Below, piece after piece: positions 9,782-19,647 of a stretch of DNA of 64,000 nucleotides; the first letter of the stretch is position 1, and each line of letters opens with the position of its first letter. The notes beneath the pieces were generated by a model that worked only from the letters and a program-made list of their open reading frames with translations, was not told the origin of the DNA and did not search any database. The position numbers were made by a program, and so were the translations under genes. Source of the DNA: Chitinophagaceae bacterium (GTDB lineage: Bacteria; Bacteroidota; Bacteroidia; Chitinophagales; Chitinophagaceae). Where the stretch lies: the NCBI GenBank assembly GCA_026415715.1, contig JAOAGO010000010.1, positions 1 through 64,000 on the forward strand, given 5' to 3'.

Positions 9782-11035
9782 TTGAATACAAAAGCAAATT
9801 CATTGAACAATTACATAAAAAGTCTTTTTGCCGAAAATTTTGACCCCCGGGGTGTTGCCTCGAAAAATCTATTTTTTAAAAAGCAAATTTTTCTGTGGCT
9901 CGATACGCACGGGGCTGCCACCATTCCCGAATTGTCCCGAGGCCTGAACATCAGCGTACCAAAAGTGACCAGCCTGGTAAATGAACTGATGAAGGACGGC
10001 CTGATTATTAATAACGGAAAAGTAGAGTCTACCGGAGGACGGCGGGCTGCCGTGTACGGACTGGCCAAAAAAATCTGTTATTTTATAGGTGTTGACGTAA
10101 AAAGATATTACATCAACATCGGACTTTTTGACTTGAATAAAAACCTGGTTAAGCTGAAAGAAAAAATTCCCTACCCTTTGGAAAATACCCAGCAGGCCTT
10201 ATCGGCGCTCATTCAGAACATAAAAAAATTTATTCGCGAAAGCGGTGTGGGCTCTTCAAGAATTCTGGGCATGGGCATTAATTTATCCGGAAGGGTAAAT
10301 CACTTTACCGGTTACAGTTACAGTTATTTTCATTTTCAGGAAGAGCCGCTGGCCTCTATCATAGCACACGAAACCGGAATTAAAACCTTTCTGGAAAACG
10401 ACTCCAACGCCATGGCTTACGGCGAATTTGCCCAGGGAGCCGTTAAAGACGAAAAGCATGTTATTTTTCTGAACCTGGACTACGGCACCGGAACCGGTAT
10501 TATCATCAATAAAAAACTATACTACGGGAAAAGCGGCTTCAGCGGCGAATTTGGTCATATTCCGTTTTTTGATAACAATATCCTGTGCGGTTGCGGAAAA
10601 AAGGGATGCCTGGAAACCGAAATTTCGGGTATGGCATTAATCAGAAGGGTAAAAGAAAAGATACAGGGCGGGTCGCCCAGCCTGTTGACCAAAAAAGTAA
10701 AAAACCTGCAAAACCTGAAACTGGAAGATGTGGTAGAGGCGGCGCTGACAGACGATATGCTGGTGATAGAGTTGCTTTCGGAAATGGGGGAAAAGCTGGG
10801 AAAAGCGCTTTCCGTGTTGATTAATCTTTTCAATCCCGAGCTGGTTATTCTGGGCGGTAAGTTATCTGAGACGGGGGATTATCTTCGGTTGCCGGCGCGA
10901 AGCGCCATGAATAAATATTCGCTGAGCCTGGTAAACAACGACACCCAGCTGAAATTATCCGAACTGGGCGAACGGGCCGGTGTAATCGGGGCGGGACTGA
11001 TAGCCCGAAACCGGGTTATCAGCAATGAGTATTGA
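9782..11035 (+). CDS. ROK family transcriptional regulator (N-terminal winged HTH)
   Basis: HTH region IPELSRGLNISVPKVTSLVNELMKDGLI; ROK ENDSNAMAYGE and CGCGKKGCLETEISG zinc motif; TTG start, exact start uncertain. Confidence 0.9.
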   Translation: MNTKANSLNNYIKSLFAENFDPRGVASKNLFFKKQIFLWLDTHGAATIPELSRGLNISVPKVTSLVNELMKDGLIINNGKVESTGGRRAAVYGLAKKICYFIGVDVKRYYINIGLFDLNKNLVKLKEKIPYPLENTQQALSALIQNIKKFIRESGVGSSRILGMGINLSGRVNHFTGYSYSYFHFQEEPLASIIAHETGIKTFLENDSNAMAYGEFAQGAVKDEKHVIFLNLDYGTGTGIIINKKLYYGKSGFSGEFGHIPFFDNNILCGCGKKGCLETEISGMALIRRVKEKIQGGSPSLLTKKVKNLQNLKLEDVVEAALTDDMLVIELLSEMGEKLGKALSVLINLFNPELVILGGKLSETGDYLRLPARSAMNKYSLSLVNNDTQLKLSELGERAGVIGAGLIARNRVISNEY

Positions 11036-11485
11036 AAATATAAAGTTCCCGTTAAGAGAAATTCTTTGAAAATATTCATACATGAACCGGCTGTTTATAA
11101 CTGAGCATTGAATTTTTTGAGAAAAGGAAAAAAGTTTGCTGTTGTGTTTAACTGGTTACCATTTCCCCAAAAAATCAGACTTTCTCTGTCTTGTGTTTTT
11201 TTGAAAACAATTATTTGATTATTGCGTTGCTGCTGCCGAGAGGCTGCCCCGCCTGAAGGACGAACGCAGTGAGGTGCGCAGCGGCCGGCGCTGTTTCAAC
11301 TGTAAGAAGTCTCCAAATTGCAGGTAACTTTATTATTGAACTTTGTGTTGAGAACTGCCGGCCGCCAGCACGGATACTCCGAAAGGCGGGGGACTGAAGA
11401 TGAACAGCGAGGCGGACGATGAAAGCCCCAAATCAAAAAAATAATTTTCCTGAAGGTATTCCGGAATGGTTCCGCTTTTGGTATA

Positions 11486-12202
11486 TCAGTTGTCTTTGAT
11501 GTTGGTTTCAAAGCCTTGTTGTCCGTAGCGTTTGCCTGAAAGTTCGATGAAGAAACCGATGACAAGAAAATCCCGACCGGTTTCGTCGTTTATGCGATAA
11601 TCAAACTGATGAAGATAGCCGATTTGAAGCGTGGTGAACTGGCCGGTTCTGATGCCCACGATGGCAGAAACCCGGTTGCGTTCAAAATACGGTTCGCGGT
11701 CGGTAAAAAATATTTCGTTTCCGAAAATGAACTGATAGGGTTGTTTTTTATTTTTCTTTTGTCCGAAAGGGTGTGATAAGCCAAGGCGGTATCGGAAGCG
11801 GTTGCGATAGCCGTTGCTGGTAAAACGCATTTCGGAGCGATAGCGCTGTTCCACTTTGAGTTTTTTAACGGGTTGTACAAGGATAATCTGTGGCCAGATT
11901 CTGAATTCGTTGTTGTTTTTGGGTTTTACGAAGTTACCCCCTTCCCTGTACGTTTGATAACTGCCCATGCCTAAACCCAATTGTACATTTTTTTCTATTT
12001 TATATGTTATGCCGCCTTTGTATTCATAATAATGAAAATGATGGTAAAATAACAGCGAACGGAGTTGGGCTTCGCCAAAAAAGGATAGATGATCGGTGTG
12101 GTTGTATTTCAGGTTCAGAATATTCCAGCTTCCCAGGTCGAAAGACTGCGCCTGTGCCGAAAATGAAATGAACAGTAAAAAAACAACGGCACGGCTACGC
12201 AT
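11486..12202 (-). CDS. DUF2490 family outer membrane protein
   Basis: Signal peptide plus beta-barrel pattern; RYRSEMRFTSNGYRNRFRYRLGL. Confidence 0.75.
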   Translation of the reverse strand: MRSRAVVFLLFISFSAQAQSFDLGSWNILNLKYNHTDHLSFFGEAQLRSLLFYHHFHYYEYKGGITYKIEKNVQLGLGMGSYQTYREGGNFVKPKNNNEFRIWPQIILVQPVKKLKVEQRYRSEMRFTSNGYRNRFRYRLGLSHPFGQKKNKKQPYQFIFGNEIFFTDREPYFERNRVSAIVGIRTGQFTTLQIGYLHQFDYRINDETGRDFLVIGFFIELSGKRYGQQGFETNIKDN

Positions 12203-12920
12203 GTTTGGGTAATGTTTTCATTTGAATAATATCTACCAGTACGGCAAAGGCCATGGAGAAATAAATGTATCCTTTGGGGATTTTAAAGTGCAGGCCTTCG
12301 GCCACCAGGGCTACGCCAATCATCATCAGGAAACAAAGGGCCAGAATTTTAAATGAAGGATGTTTTCGGATAAATTCGCTGATGGGGCCGGAGGCGATGA
12401 GCATAATGATTACGGTAACGATTACGGCCGTGTACATAATCCAAAGTTCCTGCACCATGCCTACGGCAGTAATGATAGAGTCAATGGAAAACACCAAGTC
12501 AAGCATGATGACTTCACCCACCATTCTGCGAAAAGAGGCTGCTTTTACGGAAGGTTCACGGGGCGTTTTTTTCAGTTCGGTTTTCAGGTAAATTTCACGG
12601 GTGCTTTTGTAAATCAGAAAAAGTCCTCCAAGTAAAAGAATAATCCCTTTTCCTGAAAAATCAATGTTCAGCAGCGTAAACAAGGTATGGTCTAATTTTA
12701 AAATCCAAGAGATAAATGCCAGCAGGATGAGGCGAAGAATCATGGCTAAGCCAATACCCCAGAGACGCAGTTGTGTTCGTTGTTTACCCTCCAGCTTATC
12801 GGCCAGAATGGAAATAAAAATGATGTTATCAATACCCAGTACCACTTCAAGGGCTATCAGTGTTATCAGAGCGATGATGGCGTCTGTCATTGATTTTTTG
12901 CCGAAAGTAATTAAAAACAA
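12195..12920 (-). CDS. TerC family integral membrane protein
   Basis: LEVVLGIDNIIFISILADKL ... VMLDLVFSIDSIITAVGM. Confidence 0.93.
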   Translation of the reverse strand: MFLITFGKKSMTDAIIALITLIALEVVLGIDNIIFISILADKLEGKQRTQLRLWGIGLAMILRLILLAFISWILKLDHTLFTLLNIDFSGKGIILLLGGLFLIYKSTREIYLKTELKKTPREPSVKAASFRRMVGEVIMLDLVFSIDSIITAVGMVQELWIMYTAVIVTVIIMLIASGPISEFIRKHPSFKILALCFLMMIGVALVAEGLHFKIPKGYIYFSMAFAVLVDIIQMKTLPKHA

Positions 12921-13028
12921 AACATTTTGTTTTATTTTCCCTTCGTTTTGGCTCGAATCAGATTATCTGTTTAACCGGGTATTTGGTTTTTGGGTTAGAA
13001 TATTGCTACAATAAAATATCTGATTGAA

Positions 13029-13574
13029 GTGTCTGTCATCAAAATTGTGGCCATTGGGCCTGAAAGTACAGGAAAAAGTACACTTTGTGAACAACTGGCA
13101 CGGCACTACGATACGGTGTGGTGTCCCGAATATGCCCGTGAATATTTGTTGCAAAATGGCACGGCTTATACATTTGATGATTTGCTGGAAATTGCACGAG
13201 GGCAGTTGCAGTTGGAAGATATGCTGGCCCGGCAAGTAAAGCCCGGACGGCCTTTTTTTATTGACACGGATATGTATGTAATGAAAGTGTGGTATGAATT
13301 TGTTTTCGGTAGATGTCATCCTTTTGTGGAAGAGCAGCTGGCGCAACGAAAATATGATCTTTATCTGTTGTGCAATACCGATTTACCCTGGGTAAAGGAT
13401 GAGTTGCGTGAATATCCCGATCTTTCGGTGAGACAACATTTGTACCATATTTACAAAAACCTGATGATGGGGCAAAGTGTTCCCTGGGTTGACATCAGCG
13501 GGCAAAACAGCGAAAGGCTTCAAAAAGCCATTAATGCAGTAGATCAGCTTATTGAAAGCCGGTTATGCGAATGA
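13029..13574 (+). CDS. AAA-type ATPase / NadR-like nicotinamide riboside kinase domain protein
   Basis: Walker A GPESTGKSTL; PEYAREYL; FIDTDMYVMKVW. Confidence 0.8.
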   Translation: MSVIKIVAIGPESTGKSTLCEQLARHYDTVWCPEYAREYLLQNGTAYTFDDLLEIARGQLQLEDMLARQVKPGRPFFIDTDMYVMKVWYEFVFGRCHPFVEEQLAQRKYDLYLLCNTDLPWVKDELREYPDLSVRQHLYHIYKNLMMGQSVPWVDISGQNSERLQKAINAVDQLIESRLCE

Positions 13575-14361
13575 TGTCGGGATCGGTACGCAGATTGTTC
13601 ATTTGTACAAGAATTTGCCTTGACCTGAACTGAACCCATGATGAGGGAGGCTTTACTTTATACTCTTTCGGGTTGGGCAGGCAGGCGGCAATCATTGCCG
13701 ATTCCTCGGCGGTAAGCAGTTTGGCCGGCTTTTTAAAGTAAGTTTGTGCGGCGGCTTCAATACCGAAAATACCTTTTCCCGTTTCGATGACGTTGAGATA
13801 GACTTCCAGTATTCTTTCCTTGCTCCAGAAAAATTCAATCATAAACGTAAAGTAGGCTTCCAGGCCTTTACGAATCCAGCTTCGGCCCTGCCAGAGAAAC
13901 ACGTTTTTGGCCACCTGCTGGCTGATGGTGCTGCCTCCGCGGATTCGTCCAGGTTTGCGCTTGTTGTATTCCATGGCTTTTTTAATACTCTTCCAGTCAA
14001 AACCGTAGTGGTCGGGAAAGAGCTGATCTTCGGAAGCAATAACGGCCAGCCTGGCGTAAGGGGAAATGTTTTTTCGGCTTACATAATCTCTTTTTAACCC
14101 GTAGCCTTTCAGCCAGTTTGAAAGTTGCGTTAGGGTTATGGGCGGATTTACCCAGCGCAGTATCACAATGTAAAACAGGTGAAAGAAAAAAAGCCAGATA
14201 AAAATGTTGCGCAGCAGGCGGATCAGTTTTTTAAAAAAAATCCAGAATGAAGGTGATGGACTATCGTTTTGTTTTTGCATATCGGGATAAAAACTGATGG
14301 ATAAAAGATGATATGATTCAAAAGGCCTTTTGCTGCTTTTTCTTTTCTTGCAAAATATCAA
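13549..14361 (-). CDS. mtgA: Monofunctional biosynthetic peptidoglycan transglycosylase (GT51)
   Basis: ASEDQLFPDHYGFDWKSI, RGGSTISQQVAKNVFLW, LEVYLNVIETGKGIFGIEAAA. Confidence 0.92.
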   Translation of the reverse strand: MIFCKKRKSSKRPFESYHLLSISFYPDMQKQNDSPSPSFWIFFKKLIRLLRNIFIWLFFFHLFYIVILRWVNPPITLTQLSNWLKGYGLKRDYVSRKNISPYARLAVIASEDQLFPDHYGFDWKSIKKAMEYNKRKPGRIRGGSTISQQVAKNVFLWQGRSWIRKGLEAYFTFMIEFFWSKERILEVYLNVIETGKGIFGIEAAAQTYFKKPAKLLTAEESAMIAACLPNPKEYKVKPPSSWVQFRSRQILVQMNNLRTDPDIIRITGFQ

Positions 14362-15932
14362 AGAGTTCCTGTGGCGAGAAATTTTTTCCAGTCTTCCAGC
14401 ATTTTTCCTTTCATCACACGGGGGAATTTATGCTGGCTGCCCAGTTTGCCTTTGAGCGCCATAAATTTCAGAAAGGTTTCTTCGGGCAACACGTCGAGAA
14501 ATACTTCTTTCAGGGCGCTGTCTCTTTCGGTAGCATAATCATCATTCAGGCAACGAAGGTGGTGGTCTAATCTTTTTTTCAGCTCATCGGCATTTACGGG
14601 GTCGTTGGTGGCCACATACCAGTGATGGGCAAAAAAGTTTTCGTAGGGAATACCTACAACGGTGTATTCGGGTATAGAGATATTTAACTCTTCGCTTACC
14701 AGCCGGATGGCTTTATTCATATTGTCCACGCTCAGATGTTCGCCTGTCAGGCTCAGAAAATGTTTGGTGCGACCGGTAATGACAACTTCGGAATGTTGTT
14801 TGTCAACAAATTTTACCGTATCGCCGATCAGGTAGCGCCAGGCACCGGCGTTGGTGCTCATAAGCAGCGCATATTCGCGGCCTTCTTCCACTTCGTCAAT
14901 CAGTAAAGCCCGGGGCGTATCGCTTATTTTTCCTTCGCTGTCAAAGTTGTGTTCGTCAAACGGTACAAATTCAAAAAAGATATTGTTATCCAGAATCAGT
15001 TTCATGCCTTTGGCATGCTCCCGGCATTTGTAACCGATAAATCCTTCGCTGGAAAGATAGTTTTCGATATATACGATGGGTTTACCCAGCAGTTTTTCAA
15101 ATCCTTTTTTGTAAGGTTCAAAGGCTACGCCTCCGTGCACGAAAAAGCTGAAGTTGGGCCAGATTTCATGTATGTGTTTCAGTTTATAATGTTCAATCAC
15201 CATTTCCATGCACATCTGACACCAGGCGGGAACACCGACAATATAACCGATGTCCCAGTCTTTGGCATGTTCTACAATTTCATGCAGTTTCTGATTCCAA
15301 TCCTGAATGGCAGCGATACGTCCGCCGGGTTTGTAAAAACTCTGAAACCAGAAAGGCCTTTTTTTGGCCAGTATTCCGCTGAGGTCGCCGGCATACCAAC
15401 CGGCTTTACCTTTTTTCAGGTCAGTAGCTCCGCCAATCATCAGAAATGATTTTGCCATCGCTTTGCGGTTGGCTTCTTCGTATTTCAGCAGGGTAAGAAA
15501 CTGACGGATATAGTTAATGGTGTTACTTCGTAACATGTCTTTGGTTACGGGAATGTATTTGCTGGAGGCTTCAGAAGTGCCTGAACTGAGCGCATAGTAT
15601 TTTATTTTTCCGGGCCAGGTTACGTCGGGCACTCCTTCTAAGGTTTTTATCCACCATTCGTTGTAAATTTTATTGTAGTCGTGCACGGGCACCTGTTCCT
15701 GAAATCGCCTCAGGGGATTATCACTCAGCAGTATTTCATCAAAGCGATAGTGTTGGCCAAATTCAGTGAACCGTGCTTTTTTCAGCAGTTTCAGTAACAC
15801 TTTTTTTTGTTGCCGGATGGGCGAGTTGGGAGGAAGGCGCAACGCTGCTGCCAGCGCTCTGGGAATTTTTATGTCAATGATGGTGGCCATGACAAACTGA
15901 AAAAGGCAAAAAAGCCTGATTCCGAAACGCAA
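14358..15932 (-). CDS. GH3 auxin-responsive promoter family protein (acyl-acid-amido synthetase-like)
   Basis: ALSSGTSEASSKYIPVT, IENYLSSEGFIGYK, ITGRTKHFLSLTGEHLS. Confidence 0.88.
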   Translation of the reverse strand: MRFGIRLFCLFQFVMATIIDIKIPRALAAALRLPPNSPIRQQKKVLLKLLKKARFTEFGQHYRFDEILLSDNPLRRFQEQVPVHDYNKIYNEWWIKTLEGVPDVTWPGKIKYYALSSGTSEASSKYIPVTKDMLRSNTINYIRQFLTLLKYEEANRKAMAKSFLMIGGATDLKKGKAGWYAGDLSGILAKKRPFWFQSFYKPGGRIAAIQDWNQKLHEIVEHAKDWDIGYIVGVPAWCQMCMEMVIEHYKLKHIHEIWPNFSFFVHGGVAFEPYKKGFEKLLGKPIVYIENYLSSEGFIGYKCREHAKGMKLILDNNIFFEFVPFDEHNFDSEGKISDTPRALLIDEVEEGREYALLMSTNAGAWRYLIGDTVKFVDKQHSEVVITGRTKHFLSLTGEHLSVDNMNKAIRLVSEELNISIPEYTVVGIPYENFFAHHWYVATNDPVNADELKKRLDHHLRCLNDDYATERDSALKEVFLDVLPEETFLKFMALKGKLGSQHKFPRVMKGKMLEDWKKFLATGTL

Positions 15933-16189
15933 TCTTAATAAATTTTTGGGAAAAAAAAGAGCCCGGCCAAACTAACGGATTGAAATGTAAAGGAAAAAAT
16001 ATGTGTTTTATTGCTTGTTGATATTAACAGTACGGTCGGCGGCGAGTGATATACAACTGGATATATTATTGTATTTGTTGCATACCCAAAACTTCAAAAA
16101 GACCTTTAGATTATAAGCAATTCGAAAAGCAGCATCAATAAATTTCCGCAACCGGCCATAAGATTCAAGTCATGAAACAGAATGTTGTT

Positions 16190-17143
16190 TTACAGCAAAC
16201 GCTTCATTACACGGGCAATCACTTTGGGCTTTCCGAGAGTATAGTAATGCAGTACGGGAACACCATTCTTTTTCAGGTCGAGTGATTGTTCCAACAGCCA
16301 CTCTTCGCCGATCCGTTCAACTTCTTCATCGGTTTTGCATTTCAGAATTTCACGGCTTAATTCGGGCGGAATATCAATATGAAATGTTTTAGGCAGTACG
16401 GTAAGTTGTTTTTTACTCGTTACGGGCTTGAGACCCGGAATGATAGGTACTGTAATTCCCATACTGCGACATTTTTCAACGAAGCTGTAAAATTTGCGGT
16501 TGTCAAAAAACATCTGAGTAACGATGTAATCGGCGCCTTCATCCACCTTCTTTTTCAGGAAGTGGAGGTCTGTTTCCATGTTGGGGGCCTCGTGGTGTTT
16601 TTCGGGGTAGCCGGCTACTCCGATACAGAAACTGGTTTTCGTGGCATCTTTCAGTTCTTCTTCCAGATAAATGCCGGCATTAAGGTTTACCACCTGCCGA
16701 AGCAAGTCAAGGGCGTAGCGATGCCCGTTGGGTTCCGGTTCAAAAACGGTTTCATTTTTCGGCGGGTCGCCCCGAAGCACCAAAACGTTATCTATTCCGA
16801 GATAACTCAGTGTAAGCAAGGCATCTTCGGTTTCCTGAACAGAAAATCCCCCGCAAATGAGATGAGGTACAGTATCTACATTGTACCTGTTCATAATGGC
16901 GGCACAGATGGCTTCGGTGCCCGGCCGTTTACGGATGATGACTTTTTCAAAACTGCCGTCGGGCCTTTTTTTGAATACGTGTTCGCTGCGATGGTAGGTA
17001 ACATTAATAAATGCCGGCTTAAATTCCATGAGCGGATCCAGGTGCTTATAGAGCGCTTCAATGCCTTTTCCTTTGAGCGGAGGTAGCACTTCAAAGGAAA
17101 TTAACGTGTCTTTGGCCCTTGCAATATGTTCCGTTACTTTCAT
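16190..17143 (-). CDS. metF: Methylenetetrahydrofolate reductase
   Basis: FEVLPPLKGKG, NVLVLRGDPP, DEGADYIVTQMFFDN, PIIPGLKPV. Confidence 0.94.
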   Translation of the reverse strand: MKVTEHIARAKDTLISFEVLPPLKGKGIEALYKHLDPLMEFKPAFINVTYHRSEHVFKKRPDGSFEKVIIRKRPGTEAICAAIMNRYNVDTVPHLICGGFSVQETEDALLTLSYLGIDNVLVLRGDPPKNETVFEPEPNGHRYALDLLRQVVNLNAGIYLEEELKDATKTSFCIGVAGYPEKHHEAPNMETDLHFLKKKVDEGADYIVTQMFFDNRKFYSFVEKCRSMGITVPIIPGLKPVTSKKQLTVLPKTFHIDIPPELSREILKCKTDEEVERIGEEWLLEQSLDLKKNGVPVLHYYTLGKPKVIARVMKRLL

Positions 17144-17241
17144 AAGCCTGCAAAGCTAACGTGGGCAGTTTATTCGTCAAAGCCTCGTTAAATAATCTTT
17201 GTTTATAAAGGTTGTGCCTGCATGTGTTAAATTTGCCGTAC

Positions 17242-18024
17242 ATGACAGCCAGTATCAGAACGGAAAATATCGTTAAGCGATATGGGACACGCAACGTGGT
17301 GGATCATGTTTCGTTTACGGTTCGTCAGGGCGAAATTGTGGGACTGCTTGGGCCTAACGGCGCAGGAAAAACCACATCATTTTATCAGGTTATCGGTTTG
17401 ATTAAACCCGATACAGGAAAAGTGTTTTTGAACGACAGGGATATTACTTCTTTACCCATGTATAAGAGAGCCCAGTTGGGTATCGGATACCTGCCTCAGG
17501 AACCCTCTGTATTCCGCAAGCTGAGTGTGGAAGACAATATTGATGCGGTGATGGAAATGAAAGGAATGTCGCGAGAAGAAAGAAAACATAAACTGGAAAC
17601 CCTGATTGCCGAATTCCGGTTGCAGCATGTACGACACAGCAGAGGCGATGTGATCAGCGGGGGCGAACGGAGACGAACCGAAATAGCCAGAGCCCTGGCC
17701 GTTGATCCCAAGTTTATTTTACTGGATGAGCCCTTTGCAGGCATTGACCCGATTGCCGTTGAAGACATTCAGGCCATTGTTGCCCGGCTCAAATATAAAA
17801 ACATCGGCATCCTCATAACAGATCATAACGTAACGGAAACTCTCTCAATTTGCGACAGAGCGTATCTGCTCATAGAAGGAAAAATATATAAACATGGCAC
17901 AGCCGAGGAACTGGCTGCCGATGAAGAAGTGCGCCGATTGTATCTGGGAAGAAATTTTGAACTGAAACGAAAAGACTATTTGCATGAAGAAATCCTGAAA
18001 GAACAAAACCAAAAACCTACCTGA
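17242..18024 (+). CDS. lptB: LPS export ABC transporter ATP-binding protein
   Basis: [53 protein letters not shown]; start adjusted to [15 protein letters not shown]. Confidence 0.93.
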   Translation: MTASIRTENIVKRYGTRNVVDHVSFTVRQGEIVGLLGPNGAGKTTSFYQVIGLIKPDTGKVFLNDRDITSLPMYKRAQLGIGYLPQEPSVFRKLSVEDNIDAVMEMKGMSREERKHKLETLIAEFRLQHVRHSRGDVISGGERRRTEIARALAVDPKFILLDEPFAGIDPIAVEDIQAIVARLKYKNIGILITDHNVTETLSICDRAYLLIEGKIYKHGTAEELAADEEVRRLYLGRNFELKRKDYLHEEILKEQNQKPT

Positions 18025-18052
18025 AAAAAAGCCGCACCGAAAATTCAAAGCC

Positions 18053-19063
18053 ATGACAAGTCCCGAATCGTTGCCTAAGACTGAGCTTCATCTGCATCTG
18101 GATTGCAGCCTGAGTTTTTCGGCAGTGAAACAGATTGACCCTGCGATCACTCATGAACTTTTTCGGGAGCAATTTACAGCCGGTTCCTGTTGTACGGATC
18201 TGAAGGATTATTTACGTAAAGCTGAAAATCTGGTAGCGCTACTGCAAAGCGAAGAGTCCCTTCAGATTGCGGTGTACGATTTGTTTGAGCAGCTGAAAAA
18301 AGACAATGTTATTTATGCCGAAATCCGGTTTGCACCGCTGCTGCATACCCGAAAAGGGCTCACCCCGCATCGGGTTGTTTCTGTAGTAAATGAGGCTGTG
18401 GAACAATCTGTACGACACACAGGCATAGAAGCCCGCATTATTCTTTGCACGCTGCGTCATTTCAGCGAAGCGGAAAGCCTGCAAACCGTTTATCTGGCCG
18501 ATGCTTTCAAAGGTTCGTATGTTACGGGGTTTGATATTGCGGGCGATGAAACCGGCTTTCCCGTTGATGCACATGTGAGAGCCTTTTTATTTGCCCGGGA
18601 GAAACATATACATTGCACCGCGCATTGCGGCGAGGCGGCCGGACCATCATCGGTATGGGAAACTCTTCATCATTTCCGACCTGCCCGTCTGGGCCATGGG
18701 GTACGAAGCATTGAAGACTCTTTTTTAGTTCGACATATTACAGAGCATAATCTGCACCTGGAAATTTGCCCTACCAGCAATCTTATCACCAAAGTAGCAG
18801 AGAGTTATCCAAAACATCCGGTGAACGAATTGTATCGCAAAGGGGTTTCTCTCAGCATCAGCACAGACGGGCGAACGGTTTCCGATATATCTCTGAACGG
18901 AGAATATCAAAAACTATGCGAATCATTTCAATGGCAAAAGCAACATTTTTTTACCTGCAATGCCGAAGCCGTCAAACATGCTTTTTGTGAACCGCAACTA
19001 AAACGGACTTTGATGCATAAACTGGCCGAAGCGTATGGATTTCCGCCGGTTGAAATGGAATGA
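18053..19063 (+). CDS. add: Adenosine deaminase
   Basis: PKTELHLHLDCSLS, HCGEAAGPSSVW, LGHGVRSIED, STDGRTVS. Confidence 0.88.
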   Translation: MTSPESLPKTELHLHLDCSLSFSAVKQIDPAITHELFREQFTAGSCCTDLKDYLRKAENLVALLQSEESLQIAVYDLFEQLKKDNVIYAEIRFAPLLHTRKGLTPHRVVSVVNEAVEQSVRHTGIEARIILCTLRHFSEAESLQTVYLADAFKGSYVTGFDIAGDETGFPVDAHVRAFLFAREKHIHCTAHCGEAAGPSSVWETLHHFRPARLGHGVRSIEDSFLVRHITEHNLHLEICPTSNLITKVAESYPKHPVNELYRKGVSLSISTDGRTVSDISLNGEYQKLCESFQWQKQHFFTCNAEAVKHAFCEPQLKRTLMHKLAEAYGFPPVEME

Positions 19064-19090
19064 ATTTAAAGATGTAAAAGCAGAAGTTCA

Positions 19091-19582
19091 TCATTTTTTT
19101 AAGCGTATCCATACAATATAGTCTGTGGGCGGAATTTTCTGAACACCTATCTGACGCAACATGAGGACTAACTGCCCCCGGTGATAGGCAGTGTGCTGAA
19201 ACAGATGAATCAGCATTTGCCACACTTCCTGCTTGAATGTTTGTTTGTCGTGGGTATAATGAAAAACATGGTTCAGCATAGGCTCTGAAGCCTGTGTAAT
19301 CCATTCTTCCCAATCGGCCGATTGGCGCAGAACCTGCCTGACAAGTTCCTGTATATCGCCGCTGAAATGCTCTGAGGGTACTGTAATTTTTTCCTGAAGC
19401 TTCAGCCGCTGCCACCAGATGCTCTGTGCATTCCAGATATGCAACAGCGTATGGTATAAACTTCCGAAACTTCCGGTGATTTCCTGATGTAATTTTTCTT
19501 CCGGCAAAGTAGTCATCAATTCCGTAATTTTCTGAAGAGCCCAGGTATGGTGTGCAGCCAGCGATTTGAGAAGTTCTTTCAT
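19091..19582 (-). CDS. DinB family protein
   Basis: HHTWALQKITEL, SLYHTLLHIWNAQSIWWQRL, HTAYHRGQLVLMLRQIG; start trimmed to ATG at 19582. Confidence 0.85.
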   Translation of the reverse strand: MKELLKSLAAHHTWALQKITELMTTLPEEKLHQEITGSFGSLYHTLLHIWNAQSIWWQRLKLQEKITVPSEHFSGDIQELVRQVLRQSADWEEWITQASEPMLNHVFHYTHDKQTFKQEVWQMLIHLFQHTAYHRGQLVLMLRQIGVQKIPPTDYIVWIRLKK

Positions 19583-19647
19583 GGAAAGATTTTTGCTGAA
19601 AAGATTTACATTTGGACATTTCAAATTTCTTAAATCTCAATTATTTC

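Noticed and set aside
11296-11565. 89-aa ORF on - strand
   Set aside because: Spans the dispersed non-coding repeat and part of the DUF2490 gene; unlikely to be coding
13549-13574. 26-nt convergent overlap between the NadR-like and mtgA genes
   Set aside because: Both ORFs have solid family motifs; short convergent overlaps are common and not remarkable
14949-15449. 166-aa ORF on + strand
   Set aside because: Antisense to the GH3-family gene; no recognisable motif
16379-17086. 235-aa ORF on + strand
   Set aside because: Antisense to metF, which has full family motifs; no recognisable protein, typical shadow ORF
18972-19640. 222-aa ORF on - strand
   Set aside because: Overlaps add and the DinB gene in another frame; composition not protein-like
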